Under the pieces are notes generated by a model that was not told the origin of the DNA, made no database searches, and was given only the letters and a program-made list of their open reading frames with translations. A stretch of DNA of 64,000 bases from Zygophlyctis sp. KS116 (lineage: Eukaryota > Chytridiomycota): assembly GCA_054661495.1 (NCBI GenBank), contig BAAFSQ010000014.1, positions 1 through 64,000 on the forward strand, read 5' to 3'. Shown here one piece after another: positions 1 through 12,456 of this stretch. Every line of letters starts with the position of its first letter. Position 1 is the stretch's first letter. Position numbers and translations under genes: made by a program.

Positions 1-205
1 GAATAAATTGCGTTGATTGATAATATAATTCTGCAAGCTGCCAGCTGTTTTTAAACTATGTGAAATACAGATTTAATTTGGTCGCTACTCTAACAATTGT
101 AATTAGGAGGCGTTGAGCTTGCATAAAAGAAATTACACACTAGTTTCTGTTAACAAATCCGACCAGAAGTTTACAAATTTTAGCGACAAATATAGCATTA
201 TATTA

Positions 206-3200
206 TTAAACAAAGTGAGCAATAGTTTCTCGAGTTAAATTGGAAAATCCTTCTTCATCTTTAGAAACTCTCCAGATATAGTCTGCATGATCTGATCTGC
301 CCAGCATCTCCATAAACTTTTCATCATGAGTGATTACAATAAGTTGGAAATTCTTTTGGTCTTTTCTGGCGTCAATAATGTTTGCCAAGGATTCTGCTAA
401 TGACTCCATGTTAGAAATATCTAAATTCGTGGTCGGTTCATCCAGAGCCAAGATACCACAATTTAAACAAAATGTTTCAGCCAAAGCAAGTCTTATTATA
501 ATTGATGCTAAAACCTTTTGCCCAGCAGAGCATCTTCCTCGCATATCCAATTCTGCATGGTTTTTTATCATAACAACCTTTCTTATTATGATCAGATGAA
601 TACCCTGTAATTATATGACCGATTTCCTCTTGTACTTTCTAAATCTGATCTAATCTCAATAGTTTCAATATCTTCTTATCAGAATTTTGATATTACCATT
701 TCCCCGATAAGTCTTAACCCAGAGCTCTTTAATGATATCATTTATTTCCTTTAATTTGAGCCCATGGAACTTAACGATCGCCCTAAATATTTAATTGAAT
801 GAAATTACGCATCAAGAGCTTTCCCGTATTTTTCAAGATCCTCATGAGCCATTCTTTCAGTTTTAACCATTATAAGCTGCTTTCGATACACCATTTCAAT
901 ATCTTTATAATCTGTCGCCAACTCCATATCAATTCTTTTTTCCTGCTCTTGCAATTGTTTTAATTCTCCTACAAGTCCCTACATTAAATGAATCATGAAA
1001 AAAATACCGCTCGCTCTCCAACAAGTTTAGCATGCACTTGCTTCAGTTTATTGTATTGTATTTCAATTGATTCAGTATCGAATCCTGATATTTGTAGATC
1101 GAGTGCGTTTAGCTTAGAGTCCAACAGGTCCCTATCGTAATTCATTTGGCGATATTTAAGATTATCATCAATTGTGCGCTGCAATACTTGAATTTCAGAC
1201 CTCTGTTTGTTCATTCGATCAATATTGGAAGCAATCTCTTCCAAAGACCTCTTCGCAGCTTTTATTTCTTCGCCTAGATTGGAAATTTCCTGGATACAAT
1301 TTTCTAATCTTTTTGTACCATCTTCATCAATGAACGCTTGAATGTCATTCATTAAAACAGAGACTTGATTCAGAGATTTTTGTAGCTCATTCAGTTGATT
1401 TACTTTAACGGATTCTTCAGCAGCTAGTTTTTCTCTAAATTCCCGGATTTCTTTCTCTTTCTCTTCAAGGACTGGGCGTACACCTGCTGCTAATTCTTCT
1501 TGAGCTTTTATATCCACCTCCATTTTTACAATTTCCTGGCGTAAGTCATCTGCAGTCTGTCTCTTTCTTTCTTTTTCTTCCCATTTTTGCTCTAGTATTC
1601 GCAGTTTATCACGTTTATCTCTTATAGCGAATTCTTTTTCTTGGATATCATGATTCTTTTCTCGTATGTCTCTATTGACTCTATCAATTTCCTTTCTGAC
1701 AAATTGGCTATTATTTTAAAAAAAAACTATGGTACCATTGTGTTTGTACCTCTTCATGTTCCTTTTGAATCTGAATCATAGTTTTGGTCGATCCGGAAAT
1801 ACTTAGAGAGCGCTCTATGGACTTGATTTCTATGTCTAGTTGCTCCATTTCCGAGATTAACCTATTTAAATCTTGACATTTCTTTAGATGATCCGATAAA
1901 GTGAGTACTTCGGCATCTAATGTAGCGATTTCTGCAATCATCTAATTGTAAAAATAACCCTAATTTACATTTTCTTGAACCGTAGAAAAATTCGTTTTCT
2001 GGACCGATAACACATCAAGCTGAGAATTAAGTTCTGGAAGCTCCACTTTCGATAAACGTTCAACATCATCCCACGCGGATTGTAGTTTTCGTAATTGATT
2101 TCTCCTCTTTTCTGCCTCGGCCATCTGTTCTTCGTTACTTTGAATAGCATCTGGTATTTTGTTCAGAATACCTACCAACTTTGTTGTTAAGGAATCAAAC
2201 TGTACTTACTCTTTGCATAAACTTTTCTTCCTCCTGAACTCGATCATAAGGTCTGACACAGAGTGGACAGCAACGCGAAGATTCAAACTTTGATATAAAG
2301 TTCTTGTAGAGCTTTCCTGCCGATGATATAGATGAATAGCTTTCTTGAGCTTCATCGTACTCTTTTTCGGCCAATTCCTTCGCTTCAGGATAATTATCAG
2401 TCCCGCATAAACTTTTAATCCGAGTCAATCTATCTAGAAGGTGAATGATAATATCGTACCATTTATCTGTTCATTTTTGCTTTGAATATTATTTGAAATC
2501 ATTTGAACCTTGGAGTTCAAAGCAGAAATGTCTCTTTCATTATTTTTCTCTAATTCTCGAGCTACTTTTAGTGCCTTTTCTTTTTCCCTTGAAAATCAAT
2601 TTTATATATGTTACCTTAGCTCAGTTCGTATTTCAGATTCAATCATAGATGGTTCTAATTTAATTTTCTTTGTTCCATCACCATTCTTCCATTTTGAATC
2701 CAAAAGCGCTTTGAGAGACTCGACCGTTGCCACCTTTGATTCTCGGTCCGCAATCTTGATCCCAAGACGAGCTCTAGAATCAGCATGCTTGCTTAGAGAT
2801 GAGATTTCCTCATTGATTTCAGTCAATAAAAACTCCTTTGATTGTAAGTCAGCAGAAAGTGAGCGTAACTTCCCCTCTAATTCATTTGTTTTAAAGGAAG
2901 CTTTCGAATCTTCCATGTCCTGTTCGTCCATTTTTAGTTCTTTCTTAATAATTTCAAGATCATTCTTTGAAATTGAATATTGCTTTAAATCCTCCATTAT
3001 ACCATTTATTCTCAAATTTAAAGAGTTGACTTGAGTTTCATACATGAATTTGCGCTCTAAATGCGATGATAATTTCGAATTGATTGATTGAAATTGATCA
3101 GATAGCTCATTTTCCGACGCCTTCATTTTAGCTTTCCAAATTCGAATATCTGAAGAAAGATTATTATACTTGATATCCAACTGTTCTTTTACTTGAAGTG

Positions 3201-4398
3201 AATATTCTAAAGAATCATCAGACTGGCTAGAAATTGTAAATTTGTAAGATTCTGAAAGTGACTTCATTATAAACTGCAAGTCTTTGACTTGTTTCTCATA
3301 TGCCTAATTGTCATAAATTTAGTAAAATACATCAACTTGAGCCTGATAAGTACCTTTAAGAGTACAATGACTTGATAGTGATGACTCTAATAAAGCCAAA
3401 TCCTGAATTATATCCTGTTTTTGCATTTCTAAATTTTCTTGATTATTCTTTTGTTCTTGCAAAGATTTACGATAATCTTGTAATAAAGTTTGTAATTCTT
3501 GATCTGATTCCTGATATAATTCTAAATTCCCTTCCAAATCTTTTAAATTTTTAGCCAGAATCTCCTTTTCCAACTTTAAAGACTTTTGATCAGACTTTAA
3601 TTTCTGGTATTTTTGATTTTGATCCATTAATCCAGTCATTTGATCTACTAAACCTTCAATTTCACCTCCATCCAAAGTTGCAATCCTTAATTCTGTTTCA
3701 ATCATTAAAGAATGAATTTGATTTTTTGTATCTAATACTTTAGAAGACTTTAAAAATGAATTTTTCAAGTGTAAAAGTTCATTTTCTTGAATTTTCAAGT
3801 CTCCTGTTTTATCCTTTTTAAGTGTTTTTATATTTTCTAGTGCTTTTGTATATCTAGTAGCTGCAAATATTTCATCAAATTTCTTTTTTAAAATTGAAGG
3901 CTCTGAAAGCGGCCAATAAGATTCTTCTTGATGACAAAAAATAACATTTTCTAAAATTGCTTTAGAAACTCCTAAATGTAATGGCATTTCTGTATCTAAT
4001 TCTGTACAAGTAGAAGTTAAAGATCGTTCCTTTGCATCATCAATACACATTAAAGTAGAAAGAGTAGTTTTTTGAGTTCTAGAAGATTTATTTTGAGTCA
4101 ATTCCATCCCTCTTACAACTTGCATTCTTTTCCCCTTGATATTATAAAACGTAAGTCTGACTTGGGCCTTTACTTTATTCGAACCGCTCAACTTTGGATC
4201 ATTAATGAATGCTCCTTGTTTAGAATTTGGCGGTAATTCTCCTGTAGTTGCATACTTTAAGCATTCAATTAAACTAGTTTTGCCGCATCCATTTTTACCA
4301 ACAATGATTGTCAGTGGAGTATAGAATGAAATTGTTTGAGAGTCGTTTGGGTCAAATGATCGGATTCCTCTTATTTCCAAATGTTTGATCCTAGACAT
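206..4398 (-). CDS. RAD50: DNA double-strand break repair ATPase RAD50 (SMC-like), multi-exon
   Basis: RAD50 is the ABC-ATPase of the Mre11-Rad50-Nbs1 complex, which tethers and processes double-strand breaks in the nucleus. The N-terminal exon (from 4398) begins [15 protein letters not shown] and carries the Walker A motif [16 protein letters not shown] and the RAD50 signature [16 protein letters not shown]. Long coiled-coil exons follow. The zinc hook CCPLC lies near 2270. The C-terminal exon has the ABC signature region [16 protein letters not shown], Walker B ([11 protein letters not shown]) and the switch histidine (VITHDE). Frame breaks fit short introns, for example one of 29 nt near 3330. 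Stop TAA is at 206-208. Total size matches the roughly 1,300-residue family. It is divergent from RPT3 with a 133-bp shared upstream region. Confidence 0.95.
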
Positions 4399-4531
4399 GT
4401 TTTACTTAAGTTTTTTAGTGCTCTTGTCAGGGATGGCCCAAATTATCAACATTATCACGTTTTATAAGGATATAAATTTCTAATAATAAAGCGTCACGAC
4501 GGCCGTGGAATTTTTTTTACGCAAACTGAAA

Positions 4532-5865
<1,334 letters not shown>

Positions 5866-5880
5866 AAAAGAGATTTTTTC

Positions 5881-6252
5881 TTATTTAAACTTTTCCTGAC
5901 GAAGAAACATTCCATTAAGTCTTTTTGCAGTTCTAGCATTTGACCTTGTACATTGTCCATGAACCGGAAGCCCAATTTTATGCCTGTGTCCTCTTCTTGT
6001 CCCCAAATTTATCATTTTTATAATATTATTATTAATAGATCTTTTTAGATCAGATTCAATCAACTGATCATTGAGAGTTGTTGATAGTGCAGTTAATTTA
6101 TCTTCAGTTAATTCCGATAGTCTGCATCTTGGATGAATCATTAGCTTGTGTGTGAGTTTTGTAGCAGTAGGCAAGCCAATTCCAAAGATTGAAGTCAGAG
6201 CAATATTGACTATTTTATGATCAGGAAGATTGACGCCCAAGAGATAAACCAT
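5881..6252 (-). CDS. Mitochondrial small-subunit ribosomal protein uS13m
   Basis: A 123-residue intronless protein of the universal uS13 family, which binds the head of the small ribosomal subunit. It starts MVYLLGVNLPDHK and contains the helix-two-turn-helix region (IFGIGLPTATKL) and the basic tail GTRRGHRHKIGLPVHGQCTR with TRSNARTAKRL. The short, bacterial-like length favours the mitochondrial form (yeast SWS2) over cytosolic RPS18, which is about 150 residues with a different N-terminus. No obvious cleavable presequence is seen, as is common for this protein. Confidence 0.88.
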   Translation of the reverse strand: MVYLLGVNLPDHKIVNIALTSIFGIGLPTATKLTHKLMIHPRCRLSELTEDKLTALSTTLNDQLIESDLKRSINNNIIKMINLGTRRGHRHKIGLPVHGQCTRSNARTAKRLNGMFLRQEKFK

Positions 6253-6274
6253 TTCTGTCCAACGCTGCCCCTAC

Positions 6275-6408
6275 CGGTAACCATGGCGGTAACCATAACC
6301 ATGGCCATGGCCTTGGACTAGTCAATTTGGCGACTCTTGAGGACAATAGGTGCTAATTGAAGGACAATACTGGAAAGTCAAAGGACAATACTGGAAATTG
6401 AGGGACAA
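6275..6408. repeat. Short direct and palindromic repeats in a bidirectional promoter
   Basis: CGGTAACCAT occurs at 6275-6284 and 6287-6296 (12-bp period) and is followed by overlapping CCATGG palindromes to 6310. Then AGGACAATACTGGAAA occurs at 6361-6376 and 6382-6397 (21-bp period), with partial copies at 6340-6350 and 6402-6408. The block fills the space between uS13m (-) and the exonuclease gene (+), so it may hold shared promoter elements. That role is inferred only from position. Confidence 0.6.
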
Positions 6409-6421
6409 CAAGGTCTGCCCA

Positions 6422-7249
6422 ATGGATAATCTCGTCAATTCTCTTAAATCTCTAGAGATTATTGGATCTACCGATGCAACTCTTGAGCAATTAGGATTAC
6501 AATACAAACTAATTGATAATAACGATCTTCTCAGAGATTTTCTAAAAGATTTGGAATGCATTCCAGAGGATAAATGGTTAAATGTAGACTTTGAAGGTGT
6601 TGATCTCTGTAAAACTGGAATTGTTTGTCTTGGACAAGTTCATATTTCAGGATCTAAAATTGTCTACATTTTGGATTTTATAAAAATACCAAACTTGATG
6701 ACTTTTGAAAGAAATGGGAAATCTTTGAAATCAATTTTTGAATCTTCAATTACAAAAGTATTTTTTGATCCTAGAAATGATATAGATGCGATTGCACATC
6801 AATTTGATACAATTCCAAAGAATGTATTATGTTTACAAATTTGTGAAATTGCTAAAAGAAAAACTGATGGTGTTGGACTTATACGGTTTGTTATTGGATT
6901 AAAAAAGACTTTTGAAAAATATCTACAAATCTCAAATGCTAAAAAAACTTTAATTACACGGTTAAAGTCTCAAGGACAATCACTCTTTGATCCAAATTCT
7001 GGTGGTAGTTATCAAGTTTTTAAAGATCGACCATTAAAACCTGAAATTATTCAATATTGTGCAATTGATGTTGCTTATTTTGATGATTTAAAAACTATTT
7101 TGTATGATGGACTCCCAAATTATATGAAAAAGAATGTGATGATTGCTTGTAATGCACGAGTCAAGGAATGTCTCTCTCCTGATTATAACCCACATGGTAA
7201 ACAAAAGGCGTGTGCAAAGGCTGTCATGAAGGATTTAAACAGAAAATAA
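6422..7249 (+). CDS. DEDDy-type 3'-5' exonuclease domain protein (EXD1-like)
   Basis: A 275-residue intronless protein with a complete RNase D-fold exonuclease domain. Motif I is VDFEGVDL (catalytic D and E), motif II is DPRNDIDAIAHQF (D), and motif III is YCAIDVAYF with the Y-x3-D arrangement of the DEDDy subclass. All four acidic residues are present, so activity is expected. It resembles EXD1/Egl-like proteins and not RRP6 or WRN, because no HRDC or helicase part is present. The start is taken at 6422 (MDNLVNSLKSL); an in-frame extension upstream has no ATG and consists of the short repeats. The substrate is unknown. Confidence 0.82.
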   Translation: MDNLVNSLKSLEIIGSTDATLEQLGLQYKLIDNNDLLRDFLKDLECIPEDKWLNVDFEGVDLCKTGIVCLGQVHISGSKIVYILDFIKIPNLMTFERNGKSLKSIFESSITKVFFDPRNDIDAIAHQFDTIPKNVLCLQICEIAKRKTDGVGLIRFVIGLKKTFEKYLQISNAKKTLITRLKSQGQSLFDPNSGGSYQVFKDRPLKPEIIQYCAIDVAYFDDLKTILYDGLPNYMKKNVMIACNARVKECLSPDYNPHGKQKACAKAVMKDLNRK

Positions 7250-7250
7250 A

Positions 7251-7280
7251 TCTAATAAAATCTAATAAAATCTAATAATA
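7251..7280 (+). repeat. Three-copy tandem 10-mer (TCTAATAAAA) after the exonuclease stop
   Basis: Three 10-bp copies start 2 bp after the stop codon; the third ends TCTAATAATA. Each of the first two ends in TAATAAAA and so contains an AATAAA polyadenylation-like hexamer. It may be the 3' end signal of the exonuclease gene, which is inference. Confidence 0.55.
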
Positions 7281-7357
7281 TTAGGAAATTAAAAGCTTGT
7301 AAAATGATTTAAACGTTCAACTTTCGCGTTGAAGATTTTGCGTTTTCAATTCACAAT

Positions 7358-7955
7358 ATGAGCGATAGTTTTCAGAAAATTGTAATTCTTGGAGGAGGTG
7401 CAGTTGGTAAAACCGCTCTTATAATACAATTTATTTCTAATCAGTTTAATGGTATATATTTATTCTTTAATCGTAGAAATCTATGATCCAACAATAGAAG
7501 ATGCATTTAGAAAACAAGTCGTCATTGATGATGTTCCAGTTAGAATAGAAATTCTAGACACTGCAGGACAGGAAGAATTTGTTGCATTAAGGCATCAGTG
7601 GGTCAGAGATGGACAAGCATTTTTATTGGTTTATTCTTGTCTTTCACCAGCGTCGTTTGATGAAATTGAAAAGTTTAAAAAGGATATTGATCTAGTAAAG
7701 GAATCTAGTAATACTCCTATTATACTCGTTGCTAACAAGTGTGATAAAATATCAGAAGCACAAGTTACAAAAGAACAAGGACTTGCACTTGCTAAAAAAT
7801 TAAACTGTTCATTTATAGAAACCTCTGCAAAAACTGGAATGAATGTAGAAAAGGCTTTTTTCGATTTGATTAGAAAATTAAGAAAGTTTGAAGAGTCTAC
7901 AGGAATTGTTCGAAAGAAGAGGAAGAAGAGAAAAGTCAAGTGTGTACTATTATAA
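7358..7955 (+). CDS. Ras-family small GTPase ending in a CVLL prenylation box
   Basis: Joining two exons across a 25-nt intron gives a 190-residue GTPase. It has the P-loop GGGAVGKTAL, effector region EIYDPTIEDAFRK, switch II DTAGQEEFVALRHQ, the NKCD guanine motif and ETSAK. The tail is strongly basic (RKKRKKRKVK) and ends CVLL, a CAAX box whose final leucine predicts geranylgeranylation. This polybasic-plus-lipid design targets the plasma membrane. Overall it resembles Ras/Rap/Rsr1 proteins, but I cannot fix the subfamily. Protein prenyltransferase alpha (52463-53251) is also in the window. Confidence 0.9.
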
Positions 7956-8092
7956 TATTCACGTTTGTATATAAAGGTCAATTTCATTCTAGTAGGAGCT
8001 TTAAAGCATGTTTAATTAGTCAGCAAGTGGCTGAGCAGCTTTATAATAGAATTGTCCAGTTATTGTCCATTGACGGAAATTTTTCTTGTTTA

Positions 8093-9307
8093 ATGTCTCC
8101 AAGAGGACTAGTTAGAGAGCAGCCTGGGAATGAATTGGGATGGGAAAATTGGATCGATTTAAATAAGGGGAAAATACCAATTGATATTGAAGGACAAAAG
8201 GTTACATTTTACATTGATCCTGATAAGGCCCCTCCGTTAAATATTATAATCTATCCAGATGCCAAGATTGATAGAGTGGATACAGTTGATGTCAAAGTTG
8301 AATTTTATGAAAAGGAGGGAGTTGGACTTATAACTGGTCCTGATTGGGCAAACGAATGGTTGGGCATTCCCCTTCAACCTGATGAACACCATCCTCATGA
8401 TTGGATTACAATTGATAAGGATGGGGATGGATTTATTTCTAAAATCCGTCTGTATGACATCTCATATCCAAAGGGGAAAAGAACAAGGAGTGATGCTAAT
8501 GGTAAATAATCTTTTTATTTATATTTAGCAAGATTTCTCTTTAAAATCAATCAAGACGAGTCTCTAATCTTTTGTTCTCCATTGACAATAATTAAGAGCA
8601 ACAAGAGTTTAAATCGTAAGAAACGTAAAACGCTGTCTGAACCTGATCGTATAAACTTTTTCACTAGAAAGATTGTGAAACACAAACGAATCCAACATAA
8701 TTGGAATTCAATGCATCTCTATCTAACTCATGATTTTGATGGAGATTCTAACGAAATCTCTGATTGGATAAAGAACTTAACAGAGTCTAATCTGTTCAAA
8801 TTACTATCTGCAAAAGATGCAATTGATAGTAATCCATTTATGTCTAGTGTCTTTTATGGAAAGTATACGATTGGTATAAAAGTTTTAGAACTTTTACCTA
8901 AATCTCAACGTAAAGACATTGTAATGAATTTGAATAGTTTTGGTTCAAATGTATTACACATTGCTGCATCTAGAGGATACTTGGAATTTTTAACTCTTTT
9001 TAAACAAAAATTCTCATCTTGGGGGCTACTTTCAGAGGATATTATCAATATGATTACTCAAAAAGAAGTACACGAAGCTATTCCGATTGAAATGGCTTAC
9101 TTTCAGAATAGTGTACGTGGTCGTGATAGAGGAGGTATAGTTTCCTTTTTCTCGATTTGGATGTGTGAATTAGGGGTATACGTTCCACCACCCCATCCAG
9201 CTCAAATATTTGCAGCATTACTACCTGATATGTACCCTATCCAGCAAAATGCACTAGATCCTGTCGTAGTAAATGAAAATCTTTTCTTTCAGTCTGAAAT
9301 AAACTAA
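8093..9307 (+). CDS. Unknown protein with one ankyrin-like repeat and an EF-hand-like loop
   Basis: Joining across a 27-nt intron (8503-8529 region) gives 395 residues from the ATG at 8093. I do not recognise the family. The N-terminal half is beta-rich (WENWIDLNKGKIPIDI, DVKVEFYEKEGVGL) and contains DKDGDGFISKIR, which looks like an EF-hand loop but has R where the final E is expected. A basic segment (KSNKSLNRKKRKT) follows. The C-terminal half has one ankyrin-like repeat, GSNVLHIAASRGYLEFL. The open frame continues upstream to 7940 without an ATG, so the true start may use an undetected exon. The layout recalls IPT-plus-ankyrin regulators, without a firm match. Confidence 0.6.
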
Positions 9308-9424
9308 ACCTAGTTTTCTTTTTAGAACCCCTACCATTGACAAAAAAATAACGCCACTTTGACAATGCCCTAAGCAAGGTTTTAAAAAAAATACAAGCCC
9401 TAAGACTCTTGAAAAAAAATTAAA

Positions 9425-10372
9425 ATGGCAGCGGTAAGTTTATTACAAGGGGCACTGGCGGGATCCTAGGAGACGCAAAATCAGAGATCGCAAGATCTCT
9501 TAGGAAATTTAATTTCCCATGACCTTAGGAATCTAATTCCAATGACCCTTTGCGTCTTCTCTAATCTATTAGTCAAAATCTACAAAAAAACCTGTTGCAA
9601 AGTCTGTAAAGGCAAAAGCCCCAGTCAATCCCTTGATTGAGAAGAAACCAAAGAATTTTGGAATCGGACAAGATATTCAGCCAAAGAGAGATCTCAGTCG
9701 TTTTGTTAAATGGCCAGAATATGTTCGTTTACAAAGACAAAAGGCTATCCTTAAGATGCGTTTAAAGGTTCCTCCAGCAATTAATCAGTTCTCTAAATGT
9801 CTGGATAAGAATACTGCTACCAATCTTTTCAAATTACTCAACAAGTACCGCCCAGAAACTTCAATCGAGAAAAAGGCTCGTTTAAGAAGTGCTGCTGAAA
9901 CAGTGGCTGCTGGAGGTAAAGTCGAGCAAGGAAAGAAGCCAGTCATGGTTAAATATGGTATTAATCATATTACTGCATTGGTTGAAGCTAAAAAGGCTTC
10001 ATTGGTTGTGATTGCTCATGATGTTGATCCTATTGAAATTGTTGTATGGCTTCCTGCTCTTTGTCGTAAAATGGGAGTTCCTTACTGTATTGTCAAGTCA
10101 AAATCTAGATTGGGAACTGTTGTTCACAAGAAAACTGCTACTGCTTTAGCTATTACAGATGTTCATCCTGAAGATAAACAATCTTTGGCTGCTTTAGTAA
10201 CTGCTATTAAGAGCAATTGTAAGTTTTTAAAGGAAAATTCTTATATATAGTCAATGACAAGTTTGATGAAACTAGAAAAGTATGGGGAGGTGGTATCATG
10301 GGTCAGAAATCGCAAGAAAAGACTCTAAAGAGAGAAAAGGCAGCTGCGAGAGAAATTAAAGCTCGTGTTTAA
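9425..10372 (+). CDS. RPL8: 60S ribosomal protein eL8 (RPL8/RPL7A)
   Basis: A core large-subunit ribosomal protein. Splicing two introns (139 nt at 9434-9572 and 32 nt near 10217) gives 258 residues. Recognisable eL8 stretches are [55 protein letters not shown] and the C-terminal [13 protein letters not shown]. The first exon codes only for MAA, an intron position close to the start that is common in ribosomal protein genes. The first intron is about five times longer than the others seen here and is strongly structured (see the separate entry). Confidence 0.95.
9434..9572 (+). ncRNA. Long structured first intron of eL8, candidate intron-hosted RNA
   Basis: By eye it folds as a 12-bp closing stem (9468-9479 with 9549-9560, one G-U pair) enclosing three hairpins. 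The first is a 7-bp stem with a GCAA tetraloop (9483-9500). The second is GGAAAT/ATTTCC (9503-9517) and the third is GGAAT/ATTCC (9528-9540). Hairpins 2 and 3 are near-duplicates, each preceded by TTA and followed by ATGACC. I see no C/D boxes, H/ACA boxes or hammerhead core, so the class is unknown. It could be a novel intronic RNA, an autoregulatory element for eL8, or a MITE-like insertion. Confidence 0.5.
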
Positions 10373-10384
10373 AAAATATGGTTT

Positions 10385-11699
10385 CTATTCACAAGATGAA
10401 GGATTAAACCTAACAATAATAATACTCAAGTTATCAGTTGAGAAATTTTTCAGAGAGTGGTCCAGTAGCTTTTGAGCAGACTCTTGAGGATCAGTCACTT
10501 CCCCCAATACTTCTGCAGCACCCTGATCTGTACAGACATCCCAAACCTACCAATAAATTTAATGAATTTACCCCATCACAGGCAAGTATTAACAAGTCAT
10601 CTTGCGGTGATAGAATTGTTTCTGTTGTGTAAGGATTTCCAATCACCCATTCCTTCATTGATTGATCTCCTAAAGAACGTGTCACTGCAAGAACTCCTAC
10701 AATTTCATTATTTTATAAACTTACCATTTACTCTACTATTAAGCATAAATCCACCTTTTTCCTTTACCCTTGTCGACTCTGAAGGATCACTTCCCTTATG
10801 ATCATATGATAGTCTAATTGCTTGACCATTACGGCTATAAATTTTAGTTTAGACTTTTACCGTAAAACTGCTCTTGCATCCCCAACATTTGCTGTATATA
10901 AAATCCTCTAGTCTTTTAGAACAATATTTAATACTTTTTTAACTATTTTTTCATCAATTTTCCTGTCTTCATATCTAACAAAAGCAACAATAACTGTTGT
11001 CCCTGCAAAAATTTCTTTTCTTTGAGACATTTGATAATCAACATCTATAAATGTTTTATTCAAAACATCAGGAATTGGATCATTTGGACATTCCTTTAAG
11101 AATTTAATAAATGTCTATGATAAACTGAAATTTTCCTACCTCGTGTAAGAACTTTTGACAATAATCTGCGGCAGACTTTCCAGCATGCCCATCATAAATT
11201 GCAAAAAATCCTGATCCTTGTTGTTGATCAAAATTATAAAAGTAAACATGAGCATCTTCCATTGTCCTTCTATACCTTTTATTTTTATCTACTGCAACTC
11301 CAATTGAAAATCCACACGTCTCATATTCACGTATCATTTCCTGTGGATCTTCTGAAATATCATCTGATGGTTCTATAGATGTAGCTGAGCCTATCAATGG
11401 TTGAGAATTGAATTTCTGAAAGTCTGAAGCCAAGTCTGTTTTTAAAGTCGCCAAAAACTCAGAGTCATCTGGGTCTAGATTATTAAAATCTATATTTGGG
11501 TTTGAGCAATTTGCTTTTTCTTTAAATTACAAAAATCCTTATTACCCGGCGGTGGACTATCATCAACCATGATCATTGTTGCTGGTGTCAAATCCTCTAC
11601 CAACCAATTAGAAGAAGCCGCCTTAATTTTTTCATTTGGCAAAAGACAATTATTTGCCGTTGAATCTATCTCTTCTTTCGACCGACTTTTATCTGTCAT
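10385..11699 (-). CDS. PP2C-family Ser/Thr protein phosphatase (PPM type)
   Basis: A metal-dependent phosphatase. The N-terminal extension ([17 protein letters not shown]) leads into [21 protein letters not shown], where RRTMEDA is the classic PP2C motif, then [17 protein letters not shown] with the metal-binding DGH. Later exons give the VTRSLGDQ motif and LLILACDG joined by a 25-nt intron to VWDV. The exons support at least four introns. The first is best read as 32 nt, giving SPPP joined to ANCSNP. Stop TAG is at 10385-10387, 12 bp from convergent eL8. The promoter side has an ACGCGT site at 11745-11750. Confidence 0.88.
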
Positions 11700-12031
11700 C
11701 CAATGTTTGAAAATCCAATCGACAAGAAAATCTTGGTTTTATCAACGCGTTTTGACGGTTCCGTGGCTATTGTTTTCTATTAGATAGAATGCAAGATTAT
11801 CCCGATTCCCTGGGACTATTACTACATGCTTCTCTTCTGATCTTGTTCTCTTGCGATCTTCCTGAATTGTAGACCTGGACCAAGAAATTTGATCTAGAGT
11901 AAATGTCTAGAGCTAAAGTCAAACAAGAGTAAAAATCATGATCTATACTTTATTTCAAAAATCTAAAATCTATAGTCTAAAATCATTAGGAAAATCTATA
12001 TTCATAAAAATCATTAGAAAAATGCAAACGG
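11700..12031. other. Intergenic region between PP2C (-) and a small ORF (+)
   Basis: No convincing gene in 332 bp. It holds ATCAACGCGTTTTGAC (11741-11756), containing an MCB-like ACGCGT, 42 bp upstream of the PP2C start. An AT-rich tail follows with repeated AAAATCATTAG(A/G)AAAAT near 11978-12022. I see nothing else. Confidence 0.5.
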
Positions 12032-12367
12032 ATGATGTCATTGATTATTGGCCCTGCTGAATATTATAAAAAACACATGAATCCAACTGAAGCCAGATCG
12101 CATTCATACCAGAGATCAGTTCATCAATCAATGTTCAAATACAAGACCCTTTCAAACTTTCTAATAGAAAAATCATTCAGACCAACACCAATCCCTGGAG
12201 AATTATCAACACAGTTAAAACTTATAGATGAATTTAATGGGATTCTAACATACTCTAATCAAAAATCAGGAGAAAATTATGCATTTTATCAGCTAGATTC
12301 CTCTCAACCAGTTTTTCTTCCTTGTCTATCTAGGATTCTATATGGATCTAAACTCTCTCAGGAATAA
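12032..12367 (+). CDS. Small hypothetical protein, 111 residues
   Basis: An intronless ORF from tandem ATG codons at 12032/12035, with segments GPAEYYKKHMNPTEARSHSY, IEKSFRPTPIPGEL and FNGILTYSNQKSGENY. I do not recognise the family and see no signal peptide or membrane helix. The mixed, non-repetitive composition, rich in Y, S and P, looks like a real protein and not a shadow of the opposite strand. It lies 89 bp upstream of EIF1AD on the same strand. An earlier ATG at 12022 is in another frame and stops quickly. Confidence 0.45.
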   Translation: MMSLIIGPAEYYKKHMNPTEARSHSYQRSVHQSMFKYKTLSNFLIEKSFRPTPIPGELSTQLKLIDEFNGILTYSNQKSGENYAFYQLDSSQPVFLPCLSRILYGSKLSQE

Positions 12368-12456
12368 TCTCTAATCTTTTAAATTTAATAGATTTTCTAT
12401 TTTCTTGACTTTTTCAATTAGTGAAATTTCAAATAGTAAAAATTTCAAATACAAGT

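Noticed and set aside
6350-6421. Upstream extension of the exonuclease gene to a GTG at 6350
   Set aside because: The added residues come from the short GGACAA repeats and there is no ATG; 6422 is the first ATG.
9434-9572. Hammerhead ribozyme or box C/D snoRNA in the eL8 intron
   Set aside because: The CUGANGA/GAAA core and the C and D boxes are not visible; only the fold and tandem hairpins are supported.
11520-11541. A 17-nt intron in the PP2C gene (GTAATTTAAAGAAAAAG)
   Set aside because: An upstream donor (GTAATA) gives a normal 32-nt intron in the same phase using the same acceptor.
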